Assembly (NCBI GenBank): GCA_025163595.1
Contig: CP104100.1
Coordinates: 3,348,001 to 3,412,000 of the forward strand
DNA from: Phaeobacter sp. G2
GTDB lineage: Bacteria; Pseudomonadota; Alphaproteobacteria; Rhodobacterales; Rhodobacteraceae
Length of the DNA: 64,000 bases
Direction of reading: 5' to 3'
The notes under the pieces are model-generated. The model was not told the DNA's origin, did no database searches, and saw nothing but the letters and a program-made list of their open reading frames with translations. The position numbers and the translations under genes were made by a program. How positions within the stretch are numbered: the stretch's first letter is position 1; each line of letters begins with the position of its first letter. Below, piece after piece: positions 24,163-33,824 of the stretch.

Positions 24163-25825
24163 AAAGTTCAGAATTCGCCGTAACCCAGCCTCTCCTGATG
24201 CCGGGTCCACAGGTGAGACTGCAGCCGCCCGCCCCATTCCGGCGCCCGATGCGCAAAGCAGTGCGGGCGCGGCCAGTGCCTCGGCCCAGCAGCAGCCAAC
24301 TGGCTCTGAACAGTCCCCCAAGGCCGCCGCAGCCGCTGGCAAACCGCCCCTGTCCGGGCAGGTGAGCTCAGCGCGCGAAACCCGCCTTGAGACAGATATC
24401 GACGCCATCCGCCAAGAGGGGCTCACCGGGCGCCAGTTGCGCATGGCGCGGCGCGTGGCGCAAAAACATGACCTGCCTGCGACCTCGGATTTTGATGCCG
24501 TCCGCCTGCTGCGCGAAAAGGGCATAGATCCCTTCAAACGGGCCAATATGCTGGAACTGGTGGTGCCGCAAAACAAGGCACAGCCCGACAACACGCCAGC
24601 CGTGGGCCAGCCCGTGCAGCTGCCCCAGACTGTGCCTGCCGCAAAAACCAACCTGCCCTCAACCGAGCTCAGCCCTGCCCAGCGACGCCAGCATGAAATT
24701 TCCGAAATGCAGCGCGAGATCGCCGGACGGCGTCGTCGCAAGCTGGTCCTGCTCCTGGCGCGTCTGGGCTTTTTTGTCATGCTGCCAACCCTGATCACCG
24801 GGTATTTCTTTTATGCGGTTGCCACCCCGATGTATGCGACCAAATCCGAGTTTTTGGTGCTCAAGGCCGATGGCGCCGGCGCGGTCAGTGGCCTGCTGAG
24901 CGGCACCCAGTTTGCCACCAGCCAGGATTCCATCGCCGTGCAGGGTTATCTGCAATCCAAAGGCGCCATGCTACGGCTGGACGATGAAATGGGCTTCAAG
25001 GATCATTTCACCCAGGGCTGGATCGACCCCATTCAGCGGCTTGACCCCAATCCGACCAATGAACAGGCCTACAAGGTTTACAAGCGCAACGTCAAAATCG
25101 GCTATGACCCCACCGAAGGTGTGGTGCGTATGGAGGTTTCTGCCGCAGACCCCGAGGTGTCTGCCGAGTTTTCCCGCCGCCTGATCAGCTATGCCCAGGA
25201 TGAGGTGAACCACCTGTCCGAACAAAAACGCTCTGATCAGGTCAGCGAATCTGAGGCGGCTCTGGAGCTGGCGGAAAACAAACGCCGCGAGGCGCAGCGG
25301 CATCTGGTGGAGCTGCAACAAGACGGTATGGTGCTGGACCCCGAGGGCGTCATCCTGTCGCTGCGCTCACAGATCAACACCTTTGAGGTTCAGTTGCAGC
25401 AAAAGGAGCTGGAACTGGCAGCCTTGATGGACAACACCCGCCCCAACCGCGCCAAGGTTGCCGGTGTCGAGGCCGACATCAATCGCCTGAGCACAGTGAT
25501 CGAGCGGCTGAATGACCGGATGACCGATGCCTCGGAAGGCGAAAACTCGCTTGCCAATCATCGGGTGCAGATTCAGATGGCTCAGGCCGATCTCGCCACC
25601 CGTGATCTGATGCTGCAATCCGCCTTACAACAAGTGGAATCCACCCGCATGGAGGCCAACCGCCAGGTCCGCTATCTGACCACCGCCGTTGCCCCCGTTG
25701 CCAGCGAAGAGCCCAGCTATCCGCGCAAATTCGAAAATACGATTTTGGCATTCCTGATCTTTTCCGGTATCTACCTGTTGTGTTCACTCACAGCATCCAT
25801 TCTCCGGGAACAGGTTTCGTCGTAA
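24140..25825 (+). CDS. Capsule export inner-membrane protein (KpsE-like)
   Basis: A 561-aa polysaccharide co-polymerase/adaptor of the KpsE/BexC/CtrB type. Residues 1-195 are cytoplasmic and start with a basic, then Ala/Pro/Gln-rich low-complexity stretch. After RRRRKLVLLLARLGFFV comes TM1 (about 203-224), a periplasmic domain with a long coiled coil (about 370-520, many Glu/Gln/Leu heptads such as SEAALELAENKRREAQRHL), and TM2 (about 533-554). It is longer than E. coli KpsE (about 380 aa) because of the N-terminal extension. ATG 24140 overlaps the KpsT-like gene by 23 bases; kdsA follows after 3 bases. Confidence 0.87.
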   Translation: MTTKPKAKKFRIRRNPASPDAGSTGETAAARPIPAPDAQSSAGAASASAQQQPTGSEQSPKAAAAAGKPPLSGQVSSARETRLETDIDAIRQEGLTGRQLRMARRVAQKHDLPATSDFDAVRLLREKGIDPFKRANMLELVVPQNKAQPDNTPAVGQPVQLPQTVPAAKTNLPSTELSPAQRRQHEISEMQREIAGRRRRKLVLLLARLGFFVMLPTLITGYFFYAVATPMYATKSEFLVLKADGAGAVSGLLSGTQFATSQDSIAVQGYLQSKGAMLRLDDEMGFKDHFTQGWIDPIQRLDPNPTNEQAYKVYKRNVKIGYDPTEGVVRMEVSAADPEVSAEFSRRLISYAQDEVNHLSEQKRSDQVSESEAALELAENKRREAQRHLVELQQDGMVLDPEGVILSLRSQINTFEVQLQQKELELAALMDNTRPNRAKVAGVEADINRLSTVIERLNDRMTDASEGENSLANHRVQIQMAQADLATRDLMLQSALQQVESTRMEANRQVRYLTTAVAPVASEEPSYPRKFENTILAFLIFSGIYLLCSLTASILREQVSS

Positions 25826-25828
25826 GTC

Positions 25829-26662
25829 ATGAAAAACATCCAAGTCGCCAACCTCACCATTGGCAATGATCGCCCCCTGACCATTCTCGCCGGCCCCTGC
25901 CAGCTGGAAAGCGCAGATCACGCCCAGATGATCGCCGGCACCCTCAAAGAGGCCTGCGACAAGGTTGGTGCGCAATATGTTTTCAAGGGCTCTTACGACA
26001 AGGCCAACCGCACCTCGATCAACGCCAAACCCGCCCTGGGGCTGGACGAGGGGCTAAAGGTGCTGCAATCGGTCAAGGATGAAATCGGCGTTCCGGTGCT
26101 GACAGACATTCATGAGGCGGACCATTGTGACCCGGTTGCCGCGGTGGTCGACATCCTGCAGATCCCGGCCTTTCTGTGCCGCCAAACCTCACTTTTGCTG
26201 GCCGCCGGGCGCACTGGCGCGGTGATCAACGTCAAAAAGGGCCAGTTCCTGGCGCCCTGGGACATGCCCAACGTGGTGGCCAAGATCGAAAGCACCGGCA
26301 ATAGCCGGATCATGCTGACCGAGCGCGGCGTGTCTTTTGGCTACAACCGCCTGGTGGTCGACATGCAAAGCCTGCCTGAAATGGCCCGCACCGGCTATCC
26401 GGTGGTAATGGATGCCACCCATGCCGTGGCCCAGCCCGGCGGGCTGGGCGGTGCCTCGGGCGGGCAGCGCGAGTTTGCGCCCATCCTGGCCCGCGCCGCG
26501 GTCGCAACCGGCATTGCCTCGGTCTTTATGGAGACCCATCAGGATCCGGACAACGCCCCCTGTGACGGCCCCAATATGATTTACCTCGATCAGATGCCCA
26601 AACTTATTGAAACCCTGATGGCTTTTGACGCGCTCGCCAAAGCCAACCCAATTATTATCTGA
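25829..26662 (+). CDS. kdsA: 3-deoxy-8-phosphooctulonate synthase
   Basis: Condenses phosphoenolpyruvate and arabinose 5-phosphate to KDO 8-phosphate, for lipopolysaccharide or for the KDO linker of capsules. The 277-aa product has the family motifs LAGPCQLES, FKGSYDKANRTS, VLTDIHE, VKKGQFLAPWDM and DATHAVAQPGG, and METHQDPDNAPCDGPNM. Cys in AGPCQ and the Glu and Asp residues of the C-terminal motifs fit the metal-dependent form, while NVVAKIESTGN stands where family members vary. It is in the capsule operon, 3 bases after the KpsE-like gene, so it may be a capsule-linked copy. Confidence 0.95.
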   Translation: MKNIQVANLTIGNDRPLTILAGPCQLESADHAQMIAGTLKEACDKVGAQYVFKGSYDKANRTSINAKPALGLDEGLKVLQSVKDEIGVPVLTDIHEADHCDPVAAVVDILQIPAFLCRQTSLLLAAGRTGAVINVKKGQFLAPWDMPNVVAKIESTGNSRIMLTERGVSFGYNRLVVDMQSLPEMARTGYPVVMDATHAVAQPGGLGGASGGQREFAPILARAAVATGIASVFMETHQDPDNAPCDGPNMIYLDQMPKLIETLMAFDALAKANPIII

Positions 26663-26682
26663 CCCCTCAAGGGATTATTAAA

Positions 26683-28179
26683 ATGAAAAAACCAAGCTCC
26701 CCGGTGCAGCCAAACACCTGGAATTTTCTGCGCGATCCAATGATCACTCCAACCGGTTTTCGCGAATATGATGCCCGTTGGAAGTACCCCGAAGAAATCA
26801 ACCTGCCCGGCATGACTGCCCTGGGGTTGGGTCTGGGAACCCAGATGCACCGGCGCGGTATCCCGCCGGTGATTGCTGTGGCCAATGACTACCGCGACTA
26901 TTCCCTGGCCATCAAACAGGCGCTTATTCTGGGGCTGATGCAGGCTGGCATCCAAGTCAAAGACATCGGCCCGGCCGTGTCCCCCATGGCCTATTTTGCC
27001 CAGTTCCACCTGGACGTACCAGCAGTCGCCATGGTCACCGCCAGCCACAACCCCAATGGCTGGACCGGCGTCAAAATGGGCTTTGAACGCCCCTTGACCC
27101 ATGGCCCCGATGAGATGAGCGAACTGCGCGACATCGTGCTGAACGGCGAGGGCGCGGCCCGCACCGGTGGCTCTTATGAATTTGTCGATGGGGTCAAAGA
27201 GGCCTATCTCGACGATCTGGTGGGCGATTTCAAAATGACCCGCAAGCTCAAAGTGGTCTGCGCCACCGGCAATGGAACCGCCTCGGCCTTTGCCCCCGAA
27301 TTGTTTGAGCGCATCGGCGTTGAGGTGGTGCCCAGCCACACAGAGCTGGACTACACCTTCCCCCACTATAACCCCAACCCCGAAGACATGGAGATGCTGC
27401 ACGACATGGCCGACAGCGTCAAAGCCTCCGGCGCCGATATGGCGCTTGGCTTTGATGGCGATGGCGACCGCTGTGGTGTGGTGGACGACGAAGGCGAAGA
27501 GATCTTTGCCGATAAGGTTGGCGTCATCATGGCGCGGGATCTCAGCAAGATTTACCCCAATGCGACCTTTGTGGCCGATGTCAAATCCACTGGGCTCTTT
27601 GCTTCGGACCCCGAGCTGCAGAAAAACGGCGTGACGGCGGATTACTGGAAAACCGGCCATAGCCATATGAAACGCCGGGTCAAGGAAATCGGCGCCCTGG
27701 CGGGCTTTGAAAAATCCGGCCACTACTTCCTGGCGGAACCGATCGGGCGCGGCTACGATTGCGGCATGCGCGTCGCGGTCGAGATCTGCAAACTGATGGA
27801 GCGCAATCCTGACATGTCGATGTCAGACCTGCGCAAGGCGCTGCCCAAGACCTGGTCAACGCCCACTATGTCGCCCTATTGTGCGGATACCGAAAAATAC
27901 ACCGTGCTGGAGCGGCTGGTGGCCAAGCTGGTGGCCAAACATGAGGCCGCAGAACCCCTGGCAGGCCGCCGCATCAAAGAGGTGGTGACGGTGAATGGCG
28001 CCCGGGTGATCCTGGACAACGGCTCCTGGGGCCTGGTGCGCGCCTCTTCCAATACACCTAACCTGGTTGTGGTCTGTGAAAGCTCTGACAGCGAAGACGA
28101 AATGCGCGCCATCTTTGCCGATATTGATGCGGTCATCCGCACCGAACCTTTGGTGGGCGACTACGACCAGACGATCTAA
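26683..28179 (+). CDS. Phosphomannomutase/phosphoglucomutase
   Basis: A 498-aa alpha-D-phosphohexomutase that interconverts hexose 1- and 6-phosphates, giving mannose or glucose 1-phosphate for sugar nucleotides. The catalytic Ser lies in TASHNPNGWTG, the metal loop is DGDGDRCGV, the sugar-binding loop is FEKSGHYFLAEP, and the C-terminal phosphate loop is VRASSNTPNLVV. AlgC/ManB-like enzymes often serve both sugars. It is 20 bases after kdsA and ends the capsule operon with a strong terminator. Confidence 0.93.
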   Translation: MKKPSSPVQPNTWNFLRDPMITPTGFREYDARWKYPEEINLPGMTALGLGLGTQMHRRGIPPVIAVANDYRDYSLAIKQALILGLMQAGIQVKDIGPAVSPMAYFAQFHLDVPAVAMVTASHNPNGWTGVKMGFERPLTHGPDEMSELRDIVLNGEGAARTGGSYEFVDGVKEAYLDDLVGDFKMTRKLKVVCATGNGTASAFAPELFERIGVEVVPSHTELDYTFPHYNPNPEDMEMLHDMADSVKASGADMALGFDGDGDRCGVVDDEGEEIFADKVGVIMARDLSKIYPNATFVADVKSTGLFASDPELQKNGVTADYWKTGHSHMKRRVKEIGALAGFEKSGHYFLAEPIGRGYDCGMRVAVEICKLMERNPDMSMSDLRKALPKTWSTPTMSPYCADTEKYTVLERLVAKLVAKHEAAEPLAGRRIKEVVTVNGARVILDNGSWGLVRASSNTPNLVVVCESSDSEDEMRAIFADIDAVIRTEPLVGDYDQTI

Positions 28180-28237
28180 GGCTGGGCCTCTTCTCAACGA
28201 TGCCAAATGGTTTCCCCTGCCCTGCGGCAGGCGACCC

Positions 28238-28269
28238 GGGCCCGCCTCACGGCGGGCCCTTTTCTTTTC
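28238..28269 (+). terminator. Rho-independent terminator of the capsule operon
   Basis: GGGCCCGCC and GGCGGGCCC form a perfect 9-bp stem with loop TCAC, followed by TTTTCTTTT. Confidence 0.9.
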
Positions 28270-28408
28270 AAACCTGTCTCGCCGTGAGGCGAGCCCATTG
28301 AAATACGGAAACGGGGCCAAGATACCTAACCGCGAGATACGGGACCGAAAGGAGCAAAAGGCGGGTCCCTGCCCCTGCAAACCTGTCTCGCCCAAAGGGC
28401 GAGCCATT
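28270..28408. repeat. Two copies of a CTCGCC hairpin repeat
   Basis: The phrase AAACCTGTCTCGCC starts at 28270 and again at 28379. Each copy forms a hairpin: CTCGCC/GGCGAG with loop GTGA (28278-28293) and CTCGCCC/GGGCGAG with loop AAA (28387-28403), followed by CCATT. They lie between the capsule operon and the asmA-like gene. Confidence 0.65.
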
Positions 28409-28457
28409 AGAGCAACGCCCCCCGTCGAACAGGCGAGCGGGTCCGGCCAGGCGGGAC

Positions 28458-30398
28458 TCAGTCCCCTCCCAGCAAGCGCAGCAACTGATCCTTGGCCTCT
28501 TGCTCGATACGATCGCGGATCACCTGGTTCAGATCCTGCTCTGGGGTGACCTCCATATCCAACTCCTCGCTGAGCTTTTCGATCACCCGGTCTTTGGCTT
28601 CCTGCTCCACCGCATCAATCTCTGGCTGCAGGGCGTTTTTCAGATCCGGGCGAATTTTGGGATCGGCCCAGGGGCCAGTAATCAGCACCGGAATGGTCAG
28701 CCCCGCCGCCCCTTTGAGGCCGGAAATGGTTGGCGCAAACCGGTAATCCAGATCCTGCGCGCCCAGCCCGATCCGCCCGCTGCCATCCGCCCGGATGCCT
28801 TTTAGCGTCACCAGCAGATCCTGGTTCACCAGATTACCCTTTTCAATGGCATAGCTGCCAGACAGCTGGTCAAACACGGTGCTGCCACCATTGCCCCGCC
28901 CCGAGCGCATCAGCTTTTCAAGGTCAAACCCGGTAAAGAACCCCTTGTTGACCTCCAGCCAGCCCTTGCCCGAGAGCGAGCGCATCAGTGCATCCAGGCT
29001 AGCGCCAGAGGCCAGATACTCCAGCTCGCCCAGCGCCTCGCCATTCAACCTGTCATATCCAGCCAGCTGCCCCAGGCCCTTCTCCAGCCGGATGCCGTTG
29101 AAACTCAGCTTACCGCCGGCAGAAAACCCGTTGCGGTTATTGGCCACCACCTGCCCCAACACCTGACCACCAAACAGCGCCGCAGGTTGCAGTTTCAGCA
29201 CCGCGCGCGACCGGTCCAGGGTCAGCGATAGCTTACTAGCGCCAAACTCAAGCCCCGCCGCCTTCAGGCTGTTAAAACTCACCACGGCAGTGCCGTTGGC
29301 CAGGGCCAGCGCCGCGGCGTCAATCGGCTCCTTTGACCAACCAGAAGCCGCCACCTCAGAGCTTTCACCTGCCGCCGCAGCTGTTGCGGCAGAGGTCAAA
29401 CCAGGCACCGTCAGATCGCCGCCATTCAGCTGCGCGGTAAATTGCGGCACATCCGACAGCACAACATCCAGGCCACCTTCCAGCCTATTGCCATCCAGAT
29501 CCAACGCCATATCGCGCAGCGCCAGACGTCCATCGGTGGTATAGGTGGCATCAGCGCCGATCACCATCGCTTGCCCCAGCCCCTGCGGCAACGTAATGCC
29601 GTTCTGGCCAAAGGCCGTCAAAAAGGCCTCCGTATCAGTGGTCTTTGCGGTGACCCGCCCCGTTGCGGCGCCGGTCAGGTCAGCGCGCCCGTCAAAGCGC
29701 AGGCTGCCGCCGTCAGCCGCGACCGACGCCCCAACCGAAGAAACCGCGCCGTTCAGAAAGGCGGCAAAGCTGCCCACCTCGGCCTGCACCTGCAAAGGTG
29801 CCCCGGCCGGCCTAAGTGTCAGATCAACATTCACCGTGCCGCTGGGATCCGGCCAGCGCAGCACCATATCCACCGAAGACATCTCCACCGGCGCGCCCTT
29901 ATGCGGCTGATAGCGCAGCGACGCCCCGGTCAGGGTCAGTTTTTCAATACTGATCGGCAAAGCCGCCGCCTGGGGTTCGCCAGCGCCCGCCGCCGCGGCC
30001 GCGCCGTCGCTCTCGCCGCCCAGCACCCAATTGCCCCGGCCATCCGCGCGCTCCGACAGGTTCAGATGCGGCAGCACCGCCGAAACCTCGGTCACCCGCA
30101 CCTTGCCCCGCAACAGATCCCCAGCCGAGATGCCAATCGACAGGCGTTCGGCAGTCAGCATCGGCTCTGGCCCGGCCCAGTCCGCATTGGACAGCACCAC
30201 CCCGTCCGATTTCACCCCCAGCATCGGCCAAAGGGTAAAGCGCACCTCACCCTGAAACGTCAGCTTGCGCCCGGTCTGTGCCTCAAGCTGATCGGCGGCC
30301 AGCCCCGCGACCTTTTCGCCGGGCAGCATAAACAGCACCACAACCAAAACCACCAACGTCGCGATCAGTGCCCCCAAGATCCGCAAAATCAGCTTCAT
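28458..30398 (-). CDS. AsmA-family protein
   Basis: A 646-aa inner-membrane-anchored periplasmic protein. One N-terminal TM (residues 4-28, LILRILGALIATLVVLVVVL) is followed by the AsmA repeat architecture: LTFQGEVRFTLWPMLGVKSDGV near the start and, in the C-terminal half, DALMRSLSGKGWLEVNKGFF and the DYRFAPTISG stretch. AsmA-like proteins are thought to carry phospholipids between membranes by a beta-groove bridge. The C-terminal helical tail is rich in Glu, Asp and Lys. ATG 30398 has GAGGAG upstream. Confidence 0.9.
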   Translation of the reverse strand: MKLILRILGALIATLVVLVVVLFMLPGEKVAGLAADQLEAQTGRKLTFQGEVRFTLWPMLGVKSDGVVLSNADWAGPEPMLTAERLSIGISAGDLLRGKVRVTEVSAVLPHLNLSERADGRGNWVLGGESDGAAAAAGAGEPQAAALPISIEKLTLTGASLRYQPHKGAPVEMSSVDMVLRWPDPSGTVNVDLTLRPAGAPLQVQAEVGSFAAFLNGAVSSVGASVAADGGSLRFDGRADLTGAATGRVTAKTTDTEAFLTAFGQNGITLPQGLGQAMVIGADATYTTDGRLALRDMALDLDGNRLEGGLDVVLSDVPQFTAQLNGGDLTVPGLTSAATAAAAGESSEVAASGWSKEPIDAAALALANGTAVVSFNSLKAAGLEFGASKLSLTLDRSRAVLKLQPAALFGGQVLGQVVANNRNGFSAGGKLSFNGIRLEKGLGQLAGYDRLNGEALGELEYLASGASLDALMRSLSGKGWLEVNKGFFTGFDLEKLMRSGRGNGGSTVFDQLSGSYAIEKGNLVNQDLLVTLKGIRADGSGRIGLGAQDLDYRFAPTISGLKGAAGLTIPVLITGPWADPKIRPDLKNALQPEIDAVEQEAKDRVIEKLSEELDMEVTPEQDLNQVIRDRIEQEAKDQLLRLLGGD

Positions 30399-30512
30399 TT
30401 GCCCACTCCTCATGTCTTTTCCCCTGGCTTTAGGGGCTTACCGCCAGCTTAGCCGCTCCACCCTTGGGCGCAATGCTAGACTGAGCCAAACCCGCGCTCC
30501 CAAAGGCCGCTC

Positions 30513-31997
30513 TTACCGCAGCCGGAACCGCTGTCGCAGCCCAAGACCAAGGAAAAACAACAGCGGCAGGCTGGCGACGGTTTGGAAACCGGCAAGGAGT
30601 TTCAAAACTGGCGGCAAAGACGCCATGAACTCCGCCCCAAAGAAGACCCGTCCAAAGCCAAACAACGGAAACAGATTGGAAAAACTCAATCCCATCGCCG
30701 CCCCCATCGGACGCGTGACCTCCGCCAGCGGCGCAGGCACACAGCACCCCGCGAAAAAGCCCCAGAAAGCGACAAAGCCAAAGGCCCAGAGTCCTGCCAA
30801 CCAAAGCGCGGGCCGCGCAATGGAATGGCCATAGTCAGACAAACCTCTATACAGCAGATAGGGCAATCGCTGCCAAAAACTACCACTCTGGGATTTTGTC
30901 ACAGCTTCAGCGAAGTACATTTCCCGGCGGAAAAAGAAATGCGCTTCTTCAGGTAGGCCTTGTTTGCTCAAGACATGGCGGATGGCTCCACAGGTTTTTT
31001 GCGCGTTCTCCACATCTTCTACGCCCTGTCCCGGCCAAAAACTCTTCTCAAAGCTGTCCTTCGTAAAGGAAGTTTTTTCATGCAAAACCGCGCCAGAGAA
31101 ATCGGGATAACAAAAGGAAAAACGAGCGTTGCTAAAATCAGTCGACCCCTTGAAATCAGTGGAAACAAATCTGACTGGAGTAGAAACACTAGTCCTTCTG
31201 CCAAATCGTTTTGAGATGGCATCGCTCAAGAACTGTGCTTCACCAAAATCGGCCCTACTCTCAAAAGTGACTGTGGGAAAATCAGCCGCCCCAAGGAAAT
31301 TTACGGCACGAAACGAAGCCACTCCGGAAAACACGCAGCCGGAAAATACTGCCTCCCGCTCAAAATTCGCGAGGCTAAAAGAGGATTTCGCACCAAATTT
31401 TGAATTCGAAAAAATCGCTGAACTGCAAAATTTCACCTGATCAAATTCAACATCGCAAACAAAATTTGTTGTTTCAAAAACTGCTTGACTCTCAAATATT
31501 GCGCCATCGAAAATGCACTGAATTTCAACCGATGCTCGTGACCACGACGCGTGTTTGCAAAAATAGGCATTGTTTGCCCATAGACCGAAACGAAGATCAG
31601 AACCAGAAAAGCTCACAGCCCTGGGAAATACCAATCCCATCAGATCAAGAATTTGGTCAAACAATAGGCCAGAAAGATCCACCCTTTGCAAAGGATCAGG
31701 GATCCTCAGTTCTTTTCCTGCCCGTCTTTTTGTTTCGTTTGCAAAAAATGTTTCAACCTCGCTCTTGTACTCCGACCACTCGCCTACTTCATTTAGTGGA
31801 TCACCCGGTGTCACTGAGAGCTTCTTTTTCTCTTCTTCTGTCAGGGCCTGCCCGGCCCAAGCATTCCAAACCTTTCTATTGTAGTGTGAATCAGCCCCGT
31901 ACAGTGTCATCAGCACATACCAAGGGTTCCAGTCGGCGTGCTTTAGTTGGCGAGAAGGGGTTGCGGGACCCTCTCCCTCATTGGTCTCGTCGCTCAT
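30513..31997 (-). CDS. Pentapeptide-repeat protein with C-terminal membrane domain
   Basis: A 494-aa protein. An N-terminal acidic domain of about 110 residues leads to a right-handed beta-helix of pentapeptide repeats (about 115-330; units such as FDGAIF, FESQAVF, FSGCVFSG). Then comes a helical stretch (GAIRHVLSKQGLPEEAHFFFRREM), and three to four hydrophobic segments including ARPALWLAGLWAFGFVAFWG and a final segment that ends in LGLRQRFRLR. The repeats suggest protein-protein contact at the inner membrane; no enzyme motif was found. Codons in the repeat part are clearly AT-richer than in neighbouring genes, which hints at transfer. It is transcribed toward asmA. Confidence 0.8.
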   Translation of the reverse strand: MSDETNEGEGPATPSRQLKHADWNPWYVLMTLYGADSHYNRKVWNAWAGQALTEEEKKKLSVTPGDPLNEVGEWSEYKSEVETFFANETKRRAGKELRIPDPLQRVDLSGLLFDQILDLMGLVFPRAVSFSGSDLRFGLWANNAYFCKHASWSRASVEIQCIFDGAIFESQAVFETTNFVCDVEFDQVKFCSSAIFSNSKFGAKSSFSLANFEREAVFSGCVFSGVASFRAVNFLGAADFPTVTFESRADFGEAQFLSDAISKRFGRRTSVSTPVRFVSTDFKGSTDFSNARFSFCYPDFSGAVLHEKTSFTKDSFEKSFWPGQGVEDVENAQKTCGAIRHVLSKQGLPEEAHFFFRREMYFAEAVTKSQSGSFWQRLPYLLYRGLSDYGHSIARPALWLAGLWAFGFVAFWGFFAGCCVPAPLAEVTRPMGAAMGLSFSNLFPLFGFGRVFFGAEFMASLPPVLKLLAGFQTVASLPLLFFLGLGLRQRFRLR

Positions 31998-32131
31998 CTC
32001 GGGTTCTCGTCATTAAAATCACTTTGGTGCAACCTATGAGGTTCCCCTACAGCAGCGCAACTTGCAAGTGAGGGCAGCCCTAGTCCCGAAGGAGGCCGTA
32101 AAGTGCCCGCCTGTGGGGCGGGGCGGGCGCT

Positions 32132-32151
32132 GCCCGGCCTTTCGGCCGGGC
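32132..32151. repeat. GC-rich hairpin upstream of rimO
   Basis: GCCCGGCC and GGCCGGGC pair perfectly with loop TTTC. A second weaker stem (TGGCAC with GTGCCA) follows at about 32160-32180. No T-tract. It resembles the other intergenic hairpin repeats of this window. Confidence 0.5.
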
Positions 32152-32248
32152 GGTGGGCTCTTGGCACCTGCCCCGTGCCAGGGGGAGTTGCACGCCTTGC
32201 ATCGCCGTTTTTCTTGCCTACCGCCGCATTCCTGTTATATGCGCGATC

Positions 32249-33652
32249 ATGACCAGCAATCCGCCAGACCTTCGCCCCGACCTCGCCCCCAAAGCCCTGA
32301 TGGGGGACAGCCCCCGTGCCGGCCAGCCAACGCTTGGTATGGTCTCGCTTGGCTGCCCCAAGGCGCTGGTGGACAGTGAACGCATCCTCACCCGGCTGCG
32401 GGCCGAGGGCTATGGCATCTCCCCCGATTACGCCGGGGCTGACGCGGTGATCGTCAACACCTGTGGGTTTCTGGACAGTGCCAAGGCTGAAAGCCTGGAG
32501 GCCATCGGCGAAGCGCTGAAGGAAAACGGCAAGGTCATCGTCACCGGCTGCCTGGGGGCTGAACCGGACTACATTCGCGAACATCACCCGCGTATTCTGG
32601 CCGTCACCGGCCCGCATCAGTATGAGCAGGTGCTGGACGCTGTCCATGCCGCCGTGCCGGCTGATCCCAATCCCTTTATTGATCTGCTGCCAGCCACCGG
32701 CGTGCAGCTGACCCCGCGCCATTTCAGCTATCTGAAGATCTCGGAAGGCTGCAACCACAAGTGCAAATTCTGCATCATCCCCGATATGCGCGGCAAGCTG
32801 GCCTCAAGGCCCGCCCATGCGGTGCTGCGCGAGGCCGACAAGCTGGTCAAGGCCGGGGTGCGTGAGCTGTTGGTGATCAGCCAGGATACCTCGGCCTATG
32901 GGCTGGATCGCAAATATGATGTGAACCCCTGGAACGGCGAAGATCTGCGCAGCCATATCCTGGATCTGTCGCGCGAGCTGGGCAAACTGGCCCCGGCGGA
33001 TGAGCTGTGGATCCGGCTGCACTATGTCTATCCCTATCCCCATGTGCGTGATCTGATCCCGCTGATGGCGGACCCGGACAACGCGCTGCTACCCTATTTG
33101 GACATCCCCTTTCAGCATTCGCACCCGGATGTGCTGAAACGCATGGCGCGCCCTGCTCATACCGCCAAAACCCTGACCGAGATCGCCGCCTGGCGCGCGA
33201 TCTGCCCCGATATTACTCTGCGCTCGACCTTTATTGTCGGCTACCCCGGTGAGACCGAAGCAGAGTTCCAGCACCTGCTGGATTGGATGGAGGAGGCGCA
33301 GCTGGATCGGGTGGGCTGCTTTAAGTATGAAAACGTCGATGGCGCGCGCTCCAACGCCCTGCCCGATCATGTTGATGAAGACGTCAAGCAAGAGCGCTGG
33401 GAGCGCTTTATGGAAAAGGCGCAGGCCATTTCCGAGGCCAAGCTACAGGCCAAGGTCGGCCAAACCATGCAGGTGATTGTGGACGACATTGACGAAGACG
33501 GCATTGCCACCTGCCGCACCAAATCGGATGCGCCAGAGATCGACGGCAACCTGTTTATCGACGCAGGCACCGAAGATCTATCTGTCGGTGATCTGGTGAC
33601 GGTCGAGGTCGACGAAGCCGGCGATTACGATCTGTGGGGGACACTCGGCTAA
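32249..33652 (+). CDS. rimO: Ribosomal protein S12 methylthiotransferase RimO
   Basis: A 467-aa radical-SAM enzyme that methylthiolates an Asp of ribosomal protein S12. The N-terminal MTTase domain has cluster cysteines 36, 72 and 101 ([23 protein letters not shown]). The radical-SAM cluster is C168-x3-C172-x2-C175 in [16 protein letters not shown], and a TRAM domain closes the protein. ATG 32249 was chosen since the following [16 protein letters not shown] matches the usual start; the upstream frame to 32153 runs through a repeat. Confidence 0.95.
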   Translation: MTSNPPDLRPDLAPKALMGDSPRAGQPTLGMVSLGCPKALVDSERILTRLRAEGYGISPDYAGADAVIVNTCGFLDSAKAESLEAIGEALKENGKVIVTGCLGAEPDYIREHHPRILAVTGPHQYEQVLDAVHAAVPADPNPFIDLLPATGVQLTPRHFSYLKISEGCNHKCKFCIIPDMRGKLASRPAHAVLREADKLVKAGVRELLVISQDTSAYGLDRKYDVNPWNGEDLRSHILDLSRELGKLAPADELWIRLHYVYPYPHVRDLIPLMADPDNALLPYLDIPFQHSHPDVLKRMARPAHTAKTLTEIAAWRAICPDITLRSTFIVGYPGETEAEFQHLLDWMEEAQLDRVGCFKYENVDGARSNALPDHVDEDVKQERWERFMEKAQAISEAKLQAKVGQTMQVIVDDIDEDGIATCRTKSDAPEIDGNLFIDAGTEDLSVGDLVTVEVDEAGDYDLWGTLG

Positions 33653-33685
33653 GCCCCCACCAGCCGCTGTTTCGCGGCATGTTTT

Positions 33686-33724
33686 CCCACCACCGGAGGC
33701 AAAAGCGCCTCCTGAGGTGGGTTT
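33686..33724 (+). terminator. Probable terminator of rimO
   Basis: Nested stems: CCCACC (33686) with GGTGGG (33716-33721) outside and GGAGGC with GCCTCC (33695-33712) inside, then TTT. The T-tract is short. Confidence 0.5.
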
Positions 33725-33824
33725 AGGTCAGCCACGCGCACCTGCTTTGCCTGGGCTTCTCTATTCAAACGCTGCTACACTCGCCATACCAGCCAGAGTA
33801 TTCAGCCAGAGAGAGACCCAAGCC

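Noticed and set aside
17832-28179. Joining the ABC-2 permease at 17832 with the KpsT-like ATPase at 23503 as one transporter
   Set aside because: They are 5 kb apart on opposite strands, and the permease resembles YadH rather than KpsM.
30513-31997. A defence island around the pentapeptide-repeat gene
   Set aside because: The flanking genes (asmA-like and rimO) are ordinary, and no nuclease, toxin or mobile element is present.
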